DNA of 64,000 nt from Bacteroidetes bacterium GWF2_33_16 (GCA_001768565.1 MEOE01000004.1:23665-87664); one strand, 5' to 3'; positions 1-9,838 are shown, counted from the first letter of the stretch. A program made the numbers and translations. The notes: a model not told the origin generated them from the sequence alone.

Positions 1-3000
1 GATTACTTTATTGATAATTCACTACGAAATACCAATCAAAAAGTAATTGTAAATAATGAAGAAATTCCGAATCCAGAATATTGGAAAGATTCCAATGCTC
101 TTTATAAATTTTTTCTTATTGATGTGGAAATGAGTTCATGCCAGCTTACATCAAGAATTAAACAGGCATTGAGTTCTGTACAGTTATTTGTTCAGCGATG
201 TTTTCTTAATCTTGAAAACAGATATGTTGTAGTTACGCAGGATGAGAAAAATAATGATACCTCACCTAATGCCTGGTCGCAATGGAAGTGGATGAAAAAT
301 TACAGGATTTGGGAGGCAAACCGAAAGATATTTTTCTATCCTGAAAATTGGCTCGAGCCTGAGTTGCGAGATGATAAATCTCCATTCTTTAAAGAATTGG
401 AAAATGAGTTAATGCAAAACGAGGTTACTAAAGAAAATGTTGAAAACGCTTTCTTAAGTTACTTGCATAAAATGGATGAAGTTTCGCATCTTGAAGTTTG
501 TGGCCTATATCACCAAATCGAAGACCTGAATCCTGATGAAGTAGGTTATGAAACCAATATTGTTCATGTAGTTGGCCGAACTAAGGCAATTCCCAATATC
601 TACTATTATCGGACATATAACATGAACTATAACACCTGGAGTGCGTGGGAAAAGATTGATGTAGACATTGCTGGTGATCACGTTACCCCTGTAGTTTATA
701 ACCGCAAGTTGTATTTATTCTGGCTGCAGTTCATGGAAAAACCTATGAAGGCTAAAAAGGTTCCTGCTGCAAAACCAACTGATGGCCCTACTGACGCACC
801 AGAACCAATGAAAGTATTGGAAGTACAATTAGGCTGGACAGTAAAAAAAACAGGCGGCTGGTCATCTAAAAAAATATCAAAGCAAAAATTAATTCATCCC
901 TGGGAACGGCCATATCATTCTTATAATATTAAACCTTACTATCAATCAATATCTAATGAACTCTATCTTGATATTTATTTGTCAACATCAAGAGAGTTTA
1001 ATAATACAAAATTTTATGATCCACATAAAAAATATAATCCGACAGGTTTGAAAATCGAAATAGTAAATAATATTGGCATTCCCATTCCTGTTCCAACAAT
1101 TAATGAATCTTTAAAAAACCCAACTTACTTAACTAAAAATCGCTTTAATGAAACTTATCTTCCATGGCATTCTTCTTCTTTTATTTTCGATGGTGAAATT
1201 AAAGATGTTGAAATTAAAGGACTAAAAGGCGAATATTATCTCCCAGAAGATGCTGAGAATCCTATTGATACTAGTTCTTATAATTATGTACATTCCAGTT
1301 TTGGTGAGCCTGGAACATTGATAAACGAACTTGAACCTATCGAATTTGGACCTAGATTACGTTTACCTGGAGGTATGCACTTCAAAAATACGCATTTAAC
1401 CAATAATAGAATAAATTCGGTTAATAATTCCAATCTTAGAGTTTTGGAAGATAATACTCCAGTTGATTTGATTACTGGTGCGCTCTCACCATTTGAATTG
1501 GTTATCACTCAACAGGATTTGCAATTGGATACAATGAAAACGGATCATCCGTTGTTTTATCAGGATAATCAGCGTGCATTTTTTATTAAACCGGAATGGG
1601 AAGCACGAATGAAGAATTATGGACAAATCATTGTTCAGAGCAGGAAATACCGTTTCCTTCCGTTTTACCACCCATATACCATGCTATTTATTCGTGAATT
1701 TAATCGTGATGGTATTGATGGATTATTGAATCGTAAAATCCAGGTTCAACCTCAGAATTTTACTCCCGCAAATAATTTCAATTTCAACAGTTATTCTCCT
1801 ACTTCTTCTGCTGTTATTGACAGTACGGCACAAAGAGATATTGTGGATTTTTCTTTTAGTGGAGCGAATTCCATTTATAACTGGGAATTATTTTTTCATG
1901 CACCTTTAATGGTAGCCTGCAAGCTAATGCAGAATCAAAAATTTGAGGATGCGATGACATGGTTTCATTATATTTTCGACCCCACAAATATTGAAGGTAA
2001 TAAAGTTCCGCAGCGTTATTGGATTACCAAACCTTTTTATGAATACAATTCTTCCGATTATAGAAAGCAAAGAATTGAATCCATATTATCCAATCTTCAT
2101 TTGGACAATAATAAAGAACTGCTAAGTGCATGGAGAAATAATCCATTCAAACCGCATCTTATCGCTCGCTATCGCCCTGTTGCGTACCAAAAAAATGTGG
2201 TAATGAAATATCTCGATAATTTAATTGCATGGGGAGATATGTTATTTAAAAGAGATACCATTGAATCAATCAACGAAGCATCGCTTTTGTATATGCTTGC
2301 TTACGAAATATTGGGTGATCGTCCGCAAAAGGTGCCAACTGTAAAACATGACGAACTTACATTTAATGAAATAGAAAATAAACTGGATGAATTTGGCAAT
2401 GTAATGGTGCCAGCCGCAATTGAAGACACCTTATTACCAATTACTGTGGTTTCTTCAACAAGAGGTACAGAACCCATACCTAAGCTGGACATGTTTTATT
2501 TCTGTATCCCTCCAAATGATTTCCTAACGAAATACTGGGATACTGTTGAAGACCGGTTGTACAAAATACGCCATTGCATGAACATTGCTGGTATTGTACG
2601 GCAGCTTCCTTTGTTTGAACCTCCAATTGACCCGGCTTTATTAGTTAAAGCAGCTGCTGCTGGTATTGATTTAAGCAGTGTGCTAAACGACCTTGCTGCG
2701 CCAACGCCTTTTTATCGTTTCAGAATCGTGATTCAAAAAGCAATTGAATTTTGCAACGAAGTAAAAGCGCTTGGAGAAAAATTATTAAGTGCATTAGAGA
2801 AAAAGGATGTTGAAACGTTAACCTTAATGAGATCGCAACACGAGATTCAATTATTAGAAGCTGTAAAACAAGTTCGTAAAAAACAAATTGATGAAGTGGT
2901 TGAAACAATTGGAAGTTTAAATAAATCTAAAGAATCCGCTGAAGAAAAGAAAATATATTATGAGGGAAGAGATTTTATGAATGCAGGAGAAATAATTGCT

Positions 3001-4656
3001 ATGACTTTATCAGGAATCTCTACTGCACTTGAAGCAACTGTTGCAATAGGATATATTGTTTCTGGAGGTCTCAAACTAATTCCCGATTTTTTGGCTGGTG
3101 CGGCTGGATTCGGAGGTACTCCAACAGTTAATGCTACAATGGGAGGTCAGCAAATAGGGAATAGTGCAGAAATGGCAATACAAACTTTAAGATCAATTGC
3201 GACAGCTTTGGATAAAGGCGCGGCAATTTCATCAACTTTGGGTTCCTATTATAGAAGAAAAGATGATTGGGATTTTCAAGGTCGTCTTGCGACGATCGAA
3301 ATTGACCAAATCCAATTTCAAATAAACGCAGCAGAAATTCGCCAGGCCATTGCTGAAATGGAACTTGAAAACCAGGAATTACAAATTGAAAATGCTAAAG
3401 TTGTTGATGAATACATGCGTAATAAATACACTAATGACCAATTATATAATTGGATGATTACGCAAATTTCCACTGTTTACTTCCAGGCATATCAGCTAGC
3501 TTATGATATGGCAAAAAGAGCTGAGAAGTGTTATATGTATGAGCTTGGAATTACTGACTCAAACATTGTTCAATTTGGGTATTGGGATAGTTTGAAAAAG
3601 GGTCTGTTGTCTGGAGATAAACTAATGACTGATTTACATAGATTGGAAGCTGAATATATAAATCAGAACAAACGTGAATTTGAAATTACCAAACACATTT
3701 CACTTGCTCAGATTGCCCCCTTGGCTTTAATAACACTAAGAGAGACTGGTCAATGCACAATCTCATTACCGGAGTGGATATTTGACATGGATTATCCGGG
3801 TCATTATATGCGTAGAATTAAAAATGTTTCTATCAGCATTCCTTGCGTCGTCGGACCATTCACAGGCGTTAATTGTACGCTTTCGATACTTAAGAATGAA
3901 ACAAGAATGGATGCTACACTTAATGGAGGCGCTTATGCAAAAGTGGATGAAAACGATAATCGTTTTAAATCTATGTTTGGCGCTATTTCATCAATTGCAA
4001 CCAGTAGTGCTCAAAATGATAATGGCATGTTTGAACTGAATTTTAATGACGAGCGTTATTTGCCCTTTGAAGGAGCCGGTGTCATCAGTGATTGGCAAAT
4101 AAGCTTGCCAAAGGAAAATAACTACTTTGATTTTGATTCATTATCTGACGTTATATTACACATTAGCTATACATCACGAGGAGGAGGTGGCCAATTAAAA
4201 GTTGCGGCCAATACAAATGTTCAGGATAACTTGCCCTCCGAAACAGCAAGGTTATTTAGTTTAAAACATGAATTTGGAACTGAATGGTATAAGTTTTTAA
4301 ATCCTGTTGGCATAGAAGACCAAGAAATGAAATTCGAAATAAAAGCCGAACACTACCAGTTCTTTATTCGCGGAAAATTAAGCGTATTGCAAATTAAAAA
4401 AATGCATTTATTTGTTCAATCTAAAGATGAGGCAGTAACAGATTATATTGCTAGCATAAAAGTGACAAGTGCGGCGGCATCAATTAATGATATTCCGGTA
4501 AGTACTGATTTTGCCTCACATGCTACTCGAGATTTAACTGTAGCGACAATTGGATATGTTTCTTTAAAACTCAAAGTTGATGGCGCTGCTGATTTCAAAT
4601 CATTAACAGAATCTGAAATTGAAAATGTATTTATCCTATTCCAGCTTGGAAGTTGA
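1..4656 (+). CDS. Tc-toxin A subunit (TcA/TcdA-like), 3' part, 5' end outside window
   Basis: The reading frame is open from base 1 to a TGA at 4654-4656, so about 1551 C-terminal residues are visible and the start lies upstream. The order matches the C-terminal half of TcA pore-forming subunits of insecticidal toxin complexes. First comes a neuraminidase-like region (motifs SQWKWMKNYRIWEANRKIF and AWEKIDVDIAGDHVTPV). A long alpha-helical region with a glycine/alanine-rich hydrophobic stretch follows (near base 3000-3250). The conserved TcB-binding region is last (motifs FGYWDSLKKGLLSGDKL, NKREFEITKHISLAQIAPLA and FDMDYPGHYMRRIKNVSISI). TcA pentamers bind target cells and inject a TcB-TcC cocoon-borne enzyme. 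No tcB/tcC-like gene follows in the 1.2 kb downstream, so partners would have to lie upstream or elsewhere. Family assignment is firm; the target organism is unknown. Confidence 0.93.
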   Translation, partial: DYFIDNSLRNTNQKVIVNNEEIPNPEYWKDSNALYKFFLIDVEMSSCQLTSRIKQALSSVQLFVQRCFLNLENRYVVVTQDEKNNDTSPNAWSQWKWMKNYRIWEANRKIFFYPENWLEPELRDDKSPFFKELENELMQNEVTKENVENAFLSYLHKMDEVSHLEVCGLYHQIEDLNPDEVGYETNIVHVVGRTKAIPNIYYYRTYNMNYNTWSAWEKIDVDIAGDHVTPVVYNRKLYLFWLQFMEKPMKAKKVPAAKPTDGPTDAPEPMKVLEVQLGWTVKKTGGWSSKKISKQKLIHPWERPYHSYNIKPYYQSISNELYLDIYLSTSREFNNTKFYDPHKKYNPTGLKIEIVNNIGIPIPVPTINESLKNPTYLTKNRFNETYLPWHSSSFIFDGEIKDVEIKGLKGEYYLPEDAENPIDTSSYNYVHSSFGEPGTLINELEPIEFGPRLRLPGGMHFKNTHLTNNRINSVNNSNLRVLEDNTPVDLITGALSPFELVITQQDLQLDTMKTDHPLFYQDNQRAFFIKPEWEARMKNYGQIIVQSRKYRFLPFYHPYTMLFIREFNRDGIDGLLNRKIQVQPQNFTPANNFNFNSYSPTSSAVIDSTAQRDIVDFSFSGANSIYNWELFFHAPLMVACKLMQNQKFEDAMTWFHYIFDPTNIEGNKVPQRYWITKPFYEYNSSDYRKQRIESILSNLHLDNNKELLSAWRNNPFKPHLIARYRPVAYQKNVVMKYLDNLIAWGDMLFKRDTIESINEASLLYMLAYEILGDRPQKVPTVKHDELTFNEIENKLDEFGNVMVPAAIEDTLLPITVVSSTRGTEPIPKLDMFYFCIPPNDFLTKYWDTVEDRLYKIRHCMNIAGIVRQLPLFEPPIDPALLVKAAAAGIDLSSVLNDLAAPTPFYRFRIVIQKAIEFCNEVKALGEKLLSALEKKDVETLTLMRSQHEIQLLEAVKQVRKKQIDEVVETIGSLNKSKESAEEKKIYYEGRDFMNAGEIIAMTLSGISTALEATVAIGYIVSGGLKLIPDFLAGAAGFGGTPTVNATMGGQQIGNSAEMAIQTLRSIATALDKGAAISSTLGSYYRRKDDWDFQGRLATIEIDQIQFQINAAEIRQAIAEMELENQELQIENAKVVDEYMRNKYTNDQLYNWMITQISTVYFQAYQLAYDMAKRAEKCYMYELGITDSNIVQFGYWDSLKKGLLSGDKLMTDLHRLEAEYINQNKREFEITKHISLAQIAPLALITLRETGQCTISLPEWIFDMDYPGHYMRRIKNVSISIPCVVGPFTGVNCTLSILKNETRMDATLNGGAYAKVDENDNRFKSMFGAISSIATSSAQNDNGMFELNFNDERYLPFEGAGVISDWQISLPKENNYFDFDSLSDVILHISYTSRGGGGQLKVAANTNVQDNLPSETARLFSLKHEFGTEWYKFLNPVGIEDQEMKFEIKAEHYQFFIRGKLSVLQIKKMHLFVQSKDEAVTDYIASIKVTSAAASINDIPVSTDFASHATRDLTVATIGYVSLKLKVDGAADFKSLTESEIENVFILFQLGS

Positions 4657-4806
4657 TTAATATGAAACACACTATTGAGAAAATCGTAGGGTATAAGGTA
4701 AGCCTGACCGAAACGGAAGAAATTTTTATTTTCGAATAAATGATTAATGTTACTGCTAATATCTATTGTGACATGATACGTTGATAATTACAGAAATTGA
4801 TATTAA

Positions 4807-4971
4807 TTAAAAAGAAGCGATCGAGTGTATCAGAATTCGGGTAAATCAATTCTGGATGAAAATAGAGTATTAACATACTCTAAGTCAGAATTTGAAAGAG
4901 AAATAAACATTCCAAATTCTTTTATTACGGCAATATATAAAACTGGCAATTTTTTTCATAAGAAATATTAA
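4807..4971 (+). pseudogene. Start-less coding remnant, unidentified
   Basis: This frame runs 54 codons from just after a TAA at 4804 to a TAA at 4969-4971, with no ATG, GTG-with-RBS or other convincing start. Its composition (many polar residues, few rare codons) looks coding, but I cannot assign a family. It may be the tail of a gene whose 5' part was lost. Low confidence that it is more than a chance open frame. Confidence 0.2.
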
Positions 4972-5105
4972 ATAATATTTGGAAAAACTTAATTATTAAT
5001 CTAACTTTATGGTTCGGAATTACTTAAAGGAGAAATATTGAAGTGAAATAGGCGAAAGTCACATTAAGTTTCATCATAAAAAGAATTTCGAGTTTAAATT
5101 TGAAT

Positions 5106-5142
5106 AAGCCAACGGAGTGTGCTGCGTGGGCTTTTTCTTTTT
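5106..5142 (+). terminator. Rho-independent terminator-like hairpin
   Basis: AAGCCAACG (5106-5114) pairs with CGTGGGCTT (5125-5133) with one mismatch around a 10-nt loop, and a T-rich tract (TTTCTTTTT) follows at once. It is unusually GC-rich for this AT-rich stretch. It could terminate the TcA transcript or a decayed gene whose last codons end at 5107. Confidence 0.6.
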
Positions 5143-5623
5143 ATGAAATTTGGTGTAATGAACGCTTTAAATTTTTTTTTGTTAATTTGTTTAAATCATA
5201 GTTTAGCCAATGTTTTAATAGTTTCCTAAAACAATATTGTATTTGATAAAATTTGGATGGTTATTAGACATTTAAAGAATATAAAATTATACCCCATTTG
5301 ATATAATTTTTTAATAAAATGTTTATTTCTATTACGAAAGGGTATAGTAATACAAAGAAAATTATTGAATTTGTAAAAGACCGACTAAAACTATTTGGAT
5401 TAACATAAAGAAAAGAGCAAGGATGAAGATTACGTTTTATAGATGATTTGGAACAGGAAAAGAAAGTCTTACGACTGGATAAAAAACTGGTATAAATATT
5501 ATTTGGATATGAATTGTTGAATAGTATTAAAATCGAAGATTTTATTCTCTTATCGGTTGATTTTTAAGAATCTTATAAGGAACTGATTCAAAAACGTGCC
5601 TAAAGGTCAAAATTCTAGTTTTA

Positions 5624-5792
5624 TTACAACTGTGTTACAACTTTTAACTTTTTTAAAATTGCGTAATGGACAATAGTTTAGTTGATAATGCAAATATAAT
5701 TACTTTCTGTATTGGAAAATAGACTTAATAAACATTAAATCAATATATTACAACAATAACACTTGTTAGATTAATATATTTACAGGAAAGTC
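5624..5792 (+). repeat. Dispersed ~168-bp repeat, copy 1
   Basis: This segment aligns by eye over its whole length, almost without gaps, to 48868-49034 in the same orientation. Shared blocks include TTACAAC at the left end, CTTTCTG in the middle, ATCAATATA, and ATATTTACAG followed by AAAGTC at the right end. In the best 50-bp section about 40 positions agree. It contains no ORF. Function is unknown: it could be a relic of a mobile element end, an RNA, or a duplicated upstream region. Confidence 0.5.
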
Positions 5793-5884
5793 GTCTTTAT
5801 TTTTGACATAGAAAAATATTGTCGATTTAGTCTTTAGCTTAAATATTTCTTATTATAATTCCATTTAAATATATTTTTTAAAAA

Positions 5885-7345
5885 TCAATTTATTGCGTTT
5901 AAAGCAATACCTATTCTTTTTATTCCTTCTTCAATTTCTGATTCATTGCAATTTGAGATCGAAATTCTAATAAAAGTTTCATTCGTTGGTTTTATAAAAA
6001 AGTTTTTACCATCAACAACACTAACTCCAAATTTCGATAGATGATCTTCAATATTAATGTTCTGTGCATTGATTTTAATTTTAACCCATATTAGAAATCC
6101 GCCCAAGGGTTCGTTCCATGAAGCTTTTTCGGATGGTAGATATTGTTTTAGTGCTTTTAGTGCTACTTTCATCCTTTTACGAAAGGCTCTTAAGCATTTT
6201 CTAAGATGAAGCTCATAATAACCCAAATTGCAAAAATGATATATTAATACCTGGCTAAAGGTATTTGTCGATAAATCAAAAATAGTTTTTAATGCGGTTA
6301 ATTTTCGAATACATTCCTTGTCTGCAATAATCCAGCCCAGACGTAATCCGGGTGATAGAACCTTTGAGAAAGTTCCTAAATATATTACTATGTTTTTATG
6401 ATCAATGGATTTTATAGGGAGATGAACTTTGCCAAAATACTTTAGCTCTTCTTCTATGCTATCTTCAATTAGAATTATACTGTTTTTTTCACAGATAGAA
6501 AGTAATTCTTCTCTTTTATTTTGAGGCATTGTAATGGCGGTTGGATTTTGGAAGGTAGGCATTGTGAATAGCATCTTTATTTTATTTTTTTTCAGATGCT
6601 TTTTTAAGATATTTATATCTAAACCGTCATTATTAACTGGTATTTCAATAATTTTGCAATGGCTAAATCTGGCTAAGGGAATTAACATTGAATAAGTAGG
6701 ACTTTCAACAGCGATAATATCATCTTTTCCGACAAATGCCTGAAAAATTAGTTGTAATGAATTTTGCGAACCATTCGTTATCAGAATATTATCTACAGTA
6801 ACATTTACACTATGTAAACGCATATGCGAAGCAATAACCTGCCTTAATGGTTTATATCCCTGAGATTGACAATATCCAAATATGTTATAATTTGTTTCAT
6901 TTATTGCTTTATTATAGCAAATGCTAAATGATTTTTTATTAATTAACCTGACATCAGGTTCAAGCCGATGAAAATTAATGTTTTTATTGTAATTGTCACT
7001 AATATGATTACTTGGCCTGTAAATTTGTTCAGGGAAATTATTTACTAATGAGTTTTCCCAAAAATTTTCATTTGCAGTTTCTTCAGATGGATTTGATTTT
7101 AATATTTTACGTTTTCTAACTCTTGTAAAAGATCCCGGTGTACTGTCTAAATAACCTAACGACCAAAGCTCTTCATAGGCTCGAATAACAGTTGATCTGT
7201 TTATTCCAAGCGAAGTGGCTAATTGTCGTGATGAAGGCATTTGAAATCCTTCTTTCAGATCTCCATTTTCAATAAGATACTTAATCTGATGAATGAGTTG
7301 TTGAAAGATAGGTTCTGCCTTGTTTTTGTCAATTAATAATAACAT
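5885..7345 (-). CDS. MocR/PdxR-type regulator (GntR HTH fused to class I aminotransferase)
   Basis: The 486-residue product has a GntR-type winged helix at about residues 10-75 (motif MPSSRQLATSLGINRSTVIR). An aminotransferase fold I domain follows at about 110-480. It keeps the PLP lysine (K328 in GTFSKVLSPGLRLGW) and the acidic residue pairing with the PLP ring (motif LIEDSIEEEL). MocR proteins use the aminotransferase-like domain as a PLP or amino-compound sensor and usually control a divergent neighbouring gene. Here the divergent neighbour is an aminotransferase starting only 74 bp away. The length fits the family. Which amine or PLP-related ligand it senses cannot be read from the sequence. 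Confidence 0.93.
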   Translation of the reverse strand: MLLLIDKNKAEPIFQQLIHQIKYLIENGDLKEGFQMPSSRQLATSLGINRSTVIRAYEELWSLGYLDSTPGSFTRVRKRKILKSNPSEETANENFWENSLVNNFPEQIYRPSNHISDNYNKNINFHRLEPDVRLINKKSFSICYNKAINETNYNIFGYCQSQGYKPLRQVIASHMRLHSVNVTVDNILITNGSQNSLQLIFQAFVGKDDIIAVESPTYSMLIPLARFSHCKIIEIPVNNDGLDINILKKHLKKNKIKMLFTMPTFQNPTAITMPQNKREELLSICEKNSIILIEDSIEEELKYFGKVHLPIKSIDHKNIVIYLGTFSKVLSPGLRLGWIIADKECIRKLTALKTIFDLSTNTFSQVLIYHFCNLGYYELHLRKCLRAFRKRMKVALKALKQYLPSEKASWNEPLGGFLIWVKIKINAQNINIEDHLSKFGVSVVDGKNFFIKPTNETFIRISISNCNESEIEEGIKRIGIALNAIN

Positions 7346-7354
7346 CTTCTTTCA

Positions 7355-7392
7355 AAATTGGTTGGTTAAAAATAATAATAAATTGGATGTTT
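7355..7392. promoter_or_regulatory. Candidate MocR operator (25-bp-spaced direct repeat)
   Basis: In the 74-bp gap between the MocR gene and its divergent aminotransferase, AAATTGGTTGGTT (7355-7367) is repeated as AAATTGGATGTTT (7380-7392). The start-to-start distance is 25 bp. Known MocR regulators commonly bind direct repeats in such divergent gaps. The assignment as the operator is inference from position and form. Confidence 0.45.
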
Positions 7393-7419
7393 TGACTCAT
7401 ATAATTTAGAAATAATTTT

Positions 7420-8646
7420 GTGAAAAAAACTATGAACTTAATATATTCTGAATTTGCCAAAAGAGTTGTAAGCTCTGAAATAAGAGAGTTACTAAAATAC
7501 ACTCGAATTGAGGGGATAATTTCTTTTGCGGGTGGGTTACCTGATCCAAGTTTATTTCCTATAAATGATATTTCTAGGATTACTAAAACAATACTTGAAG
7601 AAAAGGGACTTATTGCACTACAATATGGACCAACACCAGGAGAACCAGATTTTATTGAATCTCTGGTGTCACATTCAAAAGATTTTGGTGAGTATGTTGA
7701 AAACAACCAGATTTGCGTTACATCATCATCGCAACAAGGACTTGATTTACTTTCGCTGGTTATGGTAGATAAAGACTCGGAGATCATCATGGAGTTGCCC
7801 TCCTACCTGGGAGCTATTCAGGCATTTAGTAGAGCAGGTGCTATTATGAATGGAATTCGGCTTCAGGATGATGGAATGGATTTAAATCAATTGGAAGATG
7901 TTCTAAAATTAAAAATGAATAAAGGTAAAAAAGTCCGATTTATCTATACTATTCCTGATTATCAAAATCCTTCGGGAATAGTCCTGAGTATTGAAAAAAG
8001 GAAAGAATTAATTCAGCTTGCTTCTCGCTGGGAAATACCCATTGTAGAGGATTCTCCGTATCGTGAAATATGTTTTGACGGTGCACTTAACCCAAGTCTT
8101 TGGTCACTTGCCTCGGGTAATGGTGTTATTCAACTTAAAACATTTTCAAAAATGTTATTTCCTGGTATGCGACTTGGCTGGATGACAGCACAGAAAGATA
8201 TAATCGAAAAATTTGCTCTTATGAAGCAATCAGTTGATCTCTGTTCGCCAACATTTAATCAGCTAATTATTGCCCGATATATAAAAGAAGGCAAGATGAG
8301 AGAAACAATAAAAAATGCAATTGGTATTTATAAAGAAAAGAATTCAGCAATGTTAGATTCTTTAGAAAAATTTATGCCCAGTTATGTGAATTGGTCAACA
8401 CCTACAGGAGGCATGTTTTTATGGGTGACATTGCCTGAAACAGTTGATTCAAAAGAAATGGTTAAAAAAGCAGTTGAAAACAATGTAATTTATGTTACAG
8501 GTCGCCCCTTTCATTGCGATGGTTCAGGACAAAATACACTCAGGCTTAATTATTCATTTCCAATTCTTCATCAGATTAATGAAGGAATTCAATTGCTTTC
8601 TCAAACAATAAGGGAGACATGCAAGGTAACCTCAAATGCAATATAA
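7420..8646 (+). CDS. PLP-dependent aminotransferase (fold type I, LysN/2-aminoadipate type)
   Basis: The 408-residue product is a class I/II aminotransferase. It has an N-terminal motif FAGGLPDPSLFP, a substrate/PLP region YGPTPGEP, the Asp-Tyr pair in VEDSPYREI, and PLP lysine K244 in TFSKMLFPGMRLGW. This subgroup transaminates 2-aminoadipate, aromatic or branched amino acids, and the exact substrate cannot be fixed here. The first possible start is the GTG at 7420; an ATG four codons later (7432) is equally plausible because no clear ribosome site separates them. It is divergent from the MocR regulator that probably controls it. The next gene overlaps its 3' end by 11 bp, which indicates co-translation. 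Confidence 0.9.
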   Translation: MKKTMNLIYSEFAKRVVSSEIRELLKYTRIEGIISFAGGLPDPSLFPINDISRITKTILEEKGLIALQYGPTPGEPDFIESLVSHSKDFGEYVENNQICVTSSSQQGLDLLSLVMVDKDSEIIMELPSYLGAIQAFSRAGAIMNGIRLQDDGMDLNQLEDVLKLKMNKGKKVRFIYTIPDYQNPSGIVLSIEKRKELIQLASRWEIPIVEDSPYREICFDGALNPSLWSLASGNGVIQLKTFSKMLFPGMRLGWMTAQKDIIEKFALMKQSVDLCSPTFNQLIIARYIKEGKMRETIKNAIGIYKEKNSAMLDSLEKFMPSYVNWSTPTGGMFLWVTLPETVDSKEMVKKAVENNVIYVTGRPFHCDGSGQNTLRLNYSFPILHQINEGIQLLSQTIRETCKVTSNAI

Positions 8647-9145
8647 AATGAAGTATATATTTGAGAAATTGAATGAAACACACAGAAATGCTGTTATTGA
8701 TATATATAATTACTATATCGAGAATAGCTTTGCGGCGTATTCCGAGGAAAAAGTAGGCTATGAATACTTTGATTGCTTTTTAGAGAAGACAAAAGACTAT
8801 CCTGCATTTGCAATAATTAATAAATCATTAAGTAAAGTTATCGGTTTTTGTTTTCTTAAAAAACACCATCCTTTTTTGACTTTTAAAGGAACTGCTGAAA
8901 TTACTTATTTTATATTACCAAAAGATGTAGGTAAGGGGTTGGGTAAAACTGCTTTAAAATTATTGGAGAGTAAAGGAAAAAATATGGGAATACAACAAAT
9001 ATTAGCAAGTATTTCATCACTTAACGAGCAAAGTATTGCATTTCATAAAAAAAACGGGTTTACAGAATGTGGCCGGTTTAAAAAAGTTGGCATTAAAAAA
9101 GGGATTGCATTTGATGTTATCTGGATGCAGAAAACAATTGTTTAA
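8636..9145 (+). CDS. GNAT acetyltransferase, phosphinothricin-acetyltransferase-like
   Basis: The 169-residue product has the GNAT acetyl-CoA loop in VGKGLGKTALKLLES, the core motif ITYFILPKD, and the C-terminal pattern SIAFHKKNGFTECGRF typical of Pat/YncA-like N-acetyltransferases. These acetylate small amines or amino acid analogues. The ATG at 8636 overlaps the aminotransferase stop; a second ATG at 8648 is the alternative start. A close paralogue lies at 35993-36511 on the other strand. Pairing with an aminotransferase suggests both act on one amino compound, which is inference. Confidence 0.88.
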   Translation: MQYKMKYIFEKLNETHRNAVIDIYNYYIENSFAAYSEEKVGYEYFDCFLEKTKDYPAFAIINKSLSKVIGFCFLKKHHPFLTFKGTAEITYFILPKDVGKGLGKTALKLLESKGKNMGIQQILASISSLNEQSIAFHKKNGFTECGRFKKVGIKKGIAFDVIWMQKTIV

Positions 9146-9245
9146 AAATAAAAATAAGGGATTAAGAAAATTTTTACCTTAGTTGTTTATAAAGCTTATG
9201 TATTTTATATTGAAATTTTTAAAAAGTTAACAGAATTAACACACT

Positions 9246-9593
9246 ATAGATTTACATAATATTAATTTTCAGGTTATTGATTGGGAGAAAATTCCAACAA
9301 CAATTCACAATGGAGAAAAAGGTAAAGCATTTTGGAAAACCCTCGATTTTGAAAATCTTAGGATAAGGATTGTTGAATACTCTAAGGGTTATTTAGCTGA
9401 TCATTGGTGCCAGAAAGGACATATTTTTTATTGTTTAGAAGGAGATTTCTGGTCGGAAAATGAAGATGGTAATAAATTCCATCTTACTAAAGGAATGGGA
9501 TATGTTGTTTCTGATAATTTAAGTTCACATTGATCCTTTTCAGAAAATGGAACCCAACTTTTAATTATTGATGGGGGATTTTTAAGACCTTAG
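9246..9593 (+). pseudogene. Broken DHCW-motif cupin gene (start lost, internal TGA)
   Basis: The frame matches the intact cupin at 22402-22734 along its length: IDWEKIP near the start, ADHWC in the middle, and LLIID near the end. Two lesions are visible. The codon where the start is expected is ATA (9246), preceding a peptide beginning DLHNINFQ, with no ATG nearby. An in-frame TGA at 9531-9533 replaces the arginine seen in the paralogue (SSAHR), a simple CGA-to-TGA change. There is no frameshift and the normal TAG is at 9591. Two independent lesions argue for a real pseudogene rather than a sequencing error. It lies 100 bp after the acetyltransferase gene. Confidence 0.85.
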
Positions 9594-9838
9594 AAAATAG
9601 ATTATTCATCCGAAGATTCTGTAAGGTGATATAAGATAAAATTCATTATATGATTTAAGTTTTGAGCTTGCTTAAAATTTAACTTAAAGAATCACTAGCA
9701 AACAATAACTTCTCAAAGGTTTAAGTATTGCTTGTTTTCTTCAGGTTAATAATAAACCAAATTGAATTATTAGCTATTTTGCTAATAAATAGGTTTGTAT
9801 TAAATCCTTCTGAACTATTTCAAGTTATTTATATTAAA

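Larger units (their letters stand above)
4657..5884. other. Gene-poor, probably decayed region
   Basis: No convincing intact gene lies between the TcA stop and the MocR gene. The stretch holds only short open frames without clear starts or ribosome sites: a 25-codon ORF at 4662-4739, a start-less frame at 4807-4971, a start-less tail ending at 5107, and a 29-codon ORF near 5320-5410. It also contains a terminator-like hairpin at 5106-5142 and one copy of a dispersed repeat (5624-5792). I recognise none of the short peptides. The frame at 4807-4971 encodes a plausible-looking peptide (IYKTGNFFHKKY at its end), which suggests degraded coding DNA rather than random sequence. Confidence 0.5.

Noticed and set aside
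7329..7790. Long minus-strand open frame inside the aminotransferase gene
   Set aside because: It overlaps the start of a well-supported aminotransferase, its peptide is low in complexity and no family is recognised.
9531..9533. In-frame TGA as a selenocysteine codon in the cupin gene
   Set aside because: The position corresponds to an arginine in the intact paralogue, not a cysteine, no SECIS-like stem follows, and the start codon is also lost.
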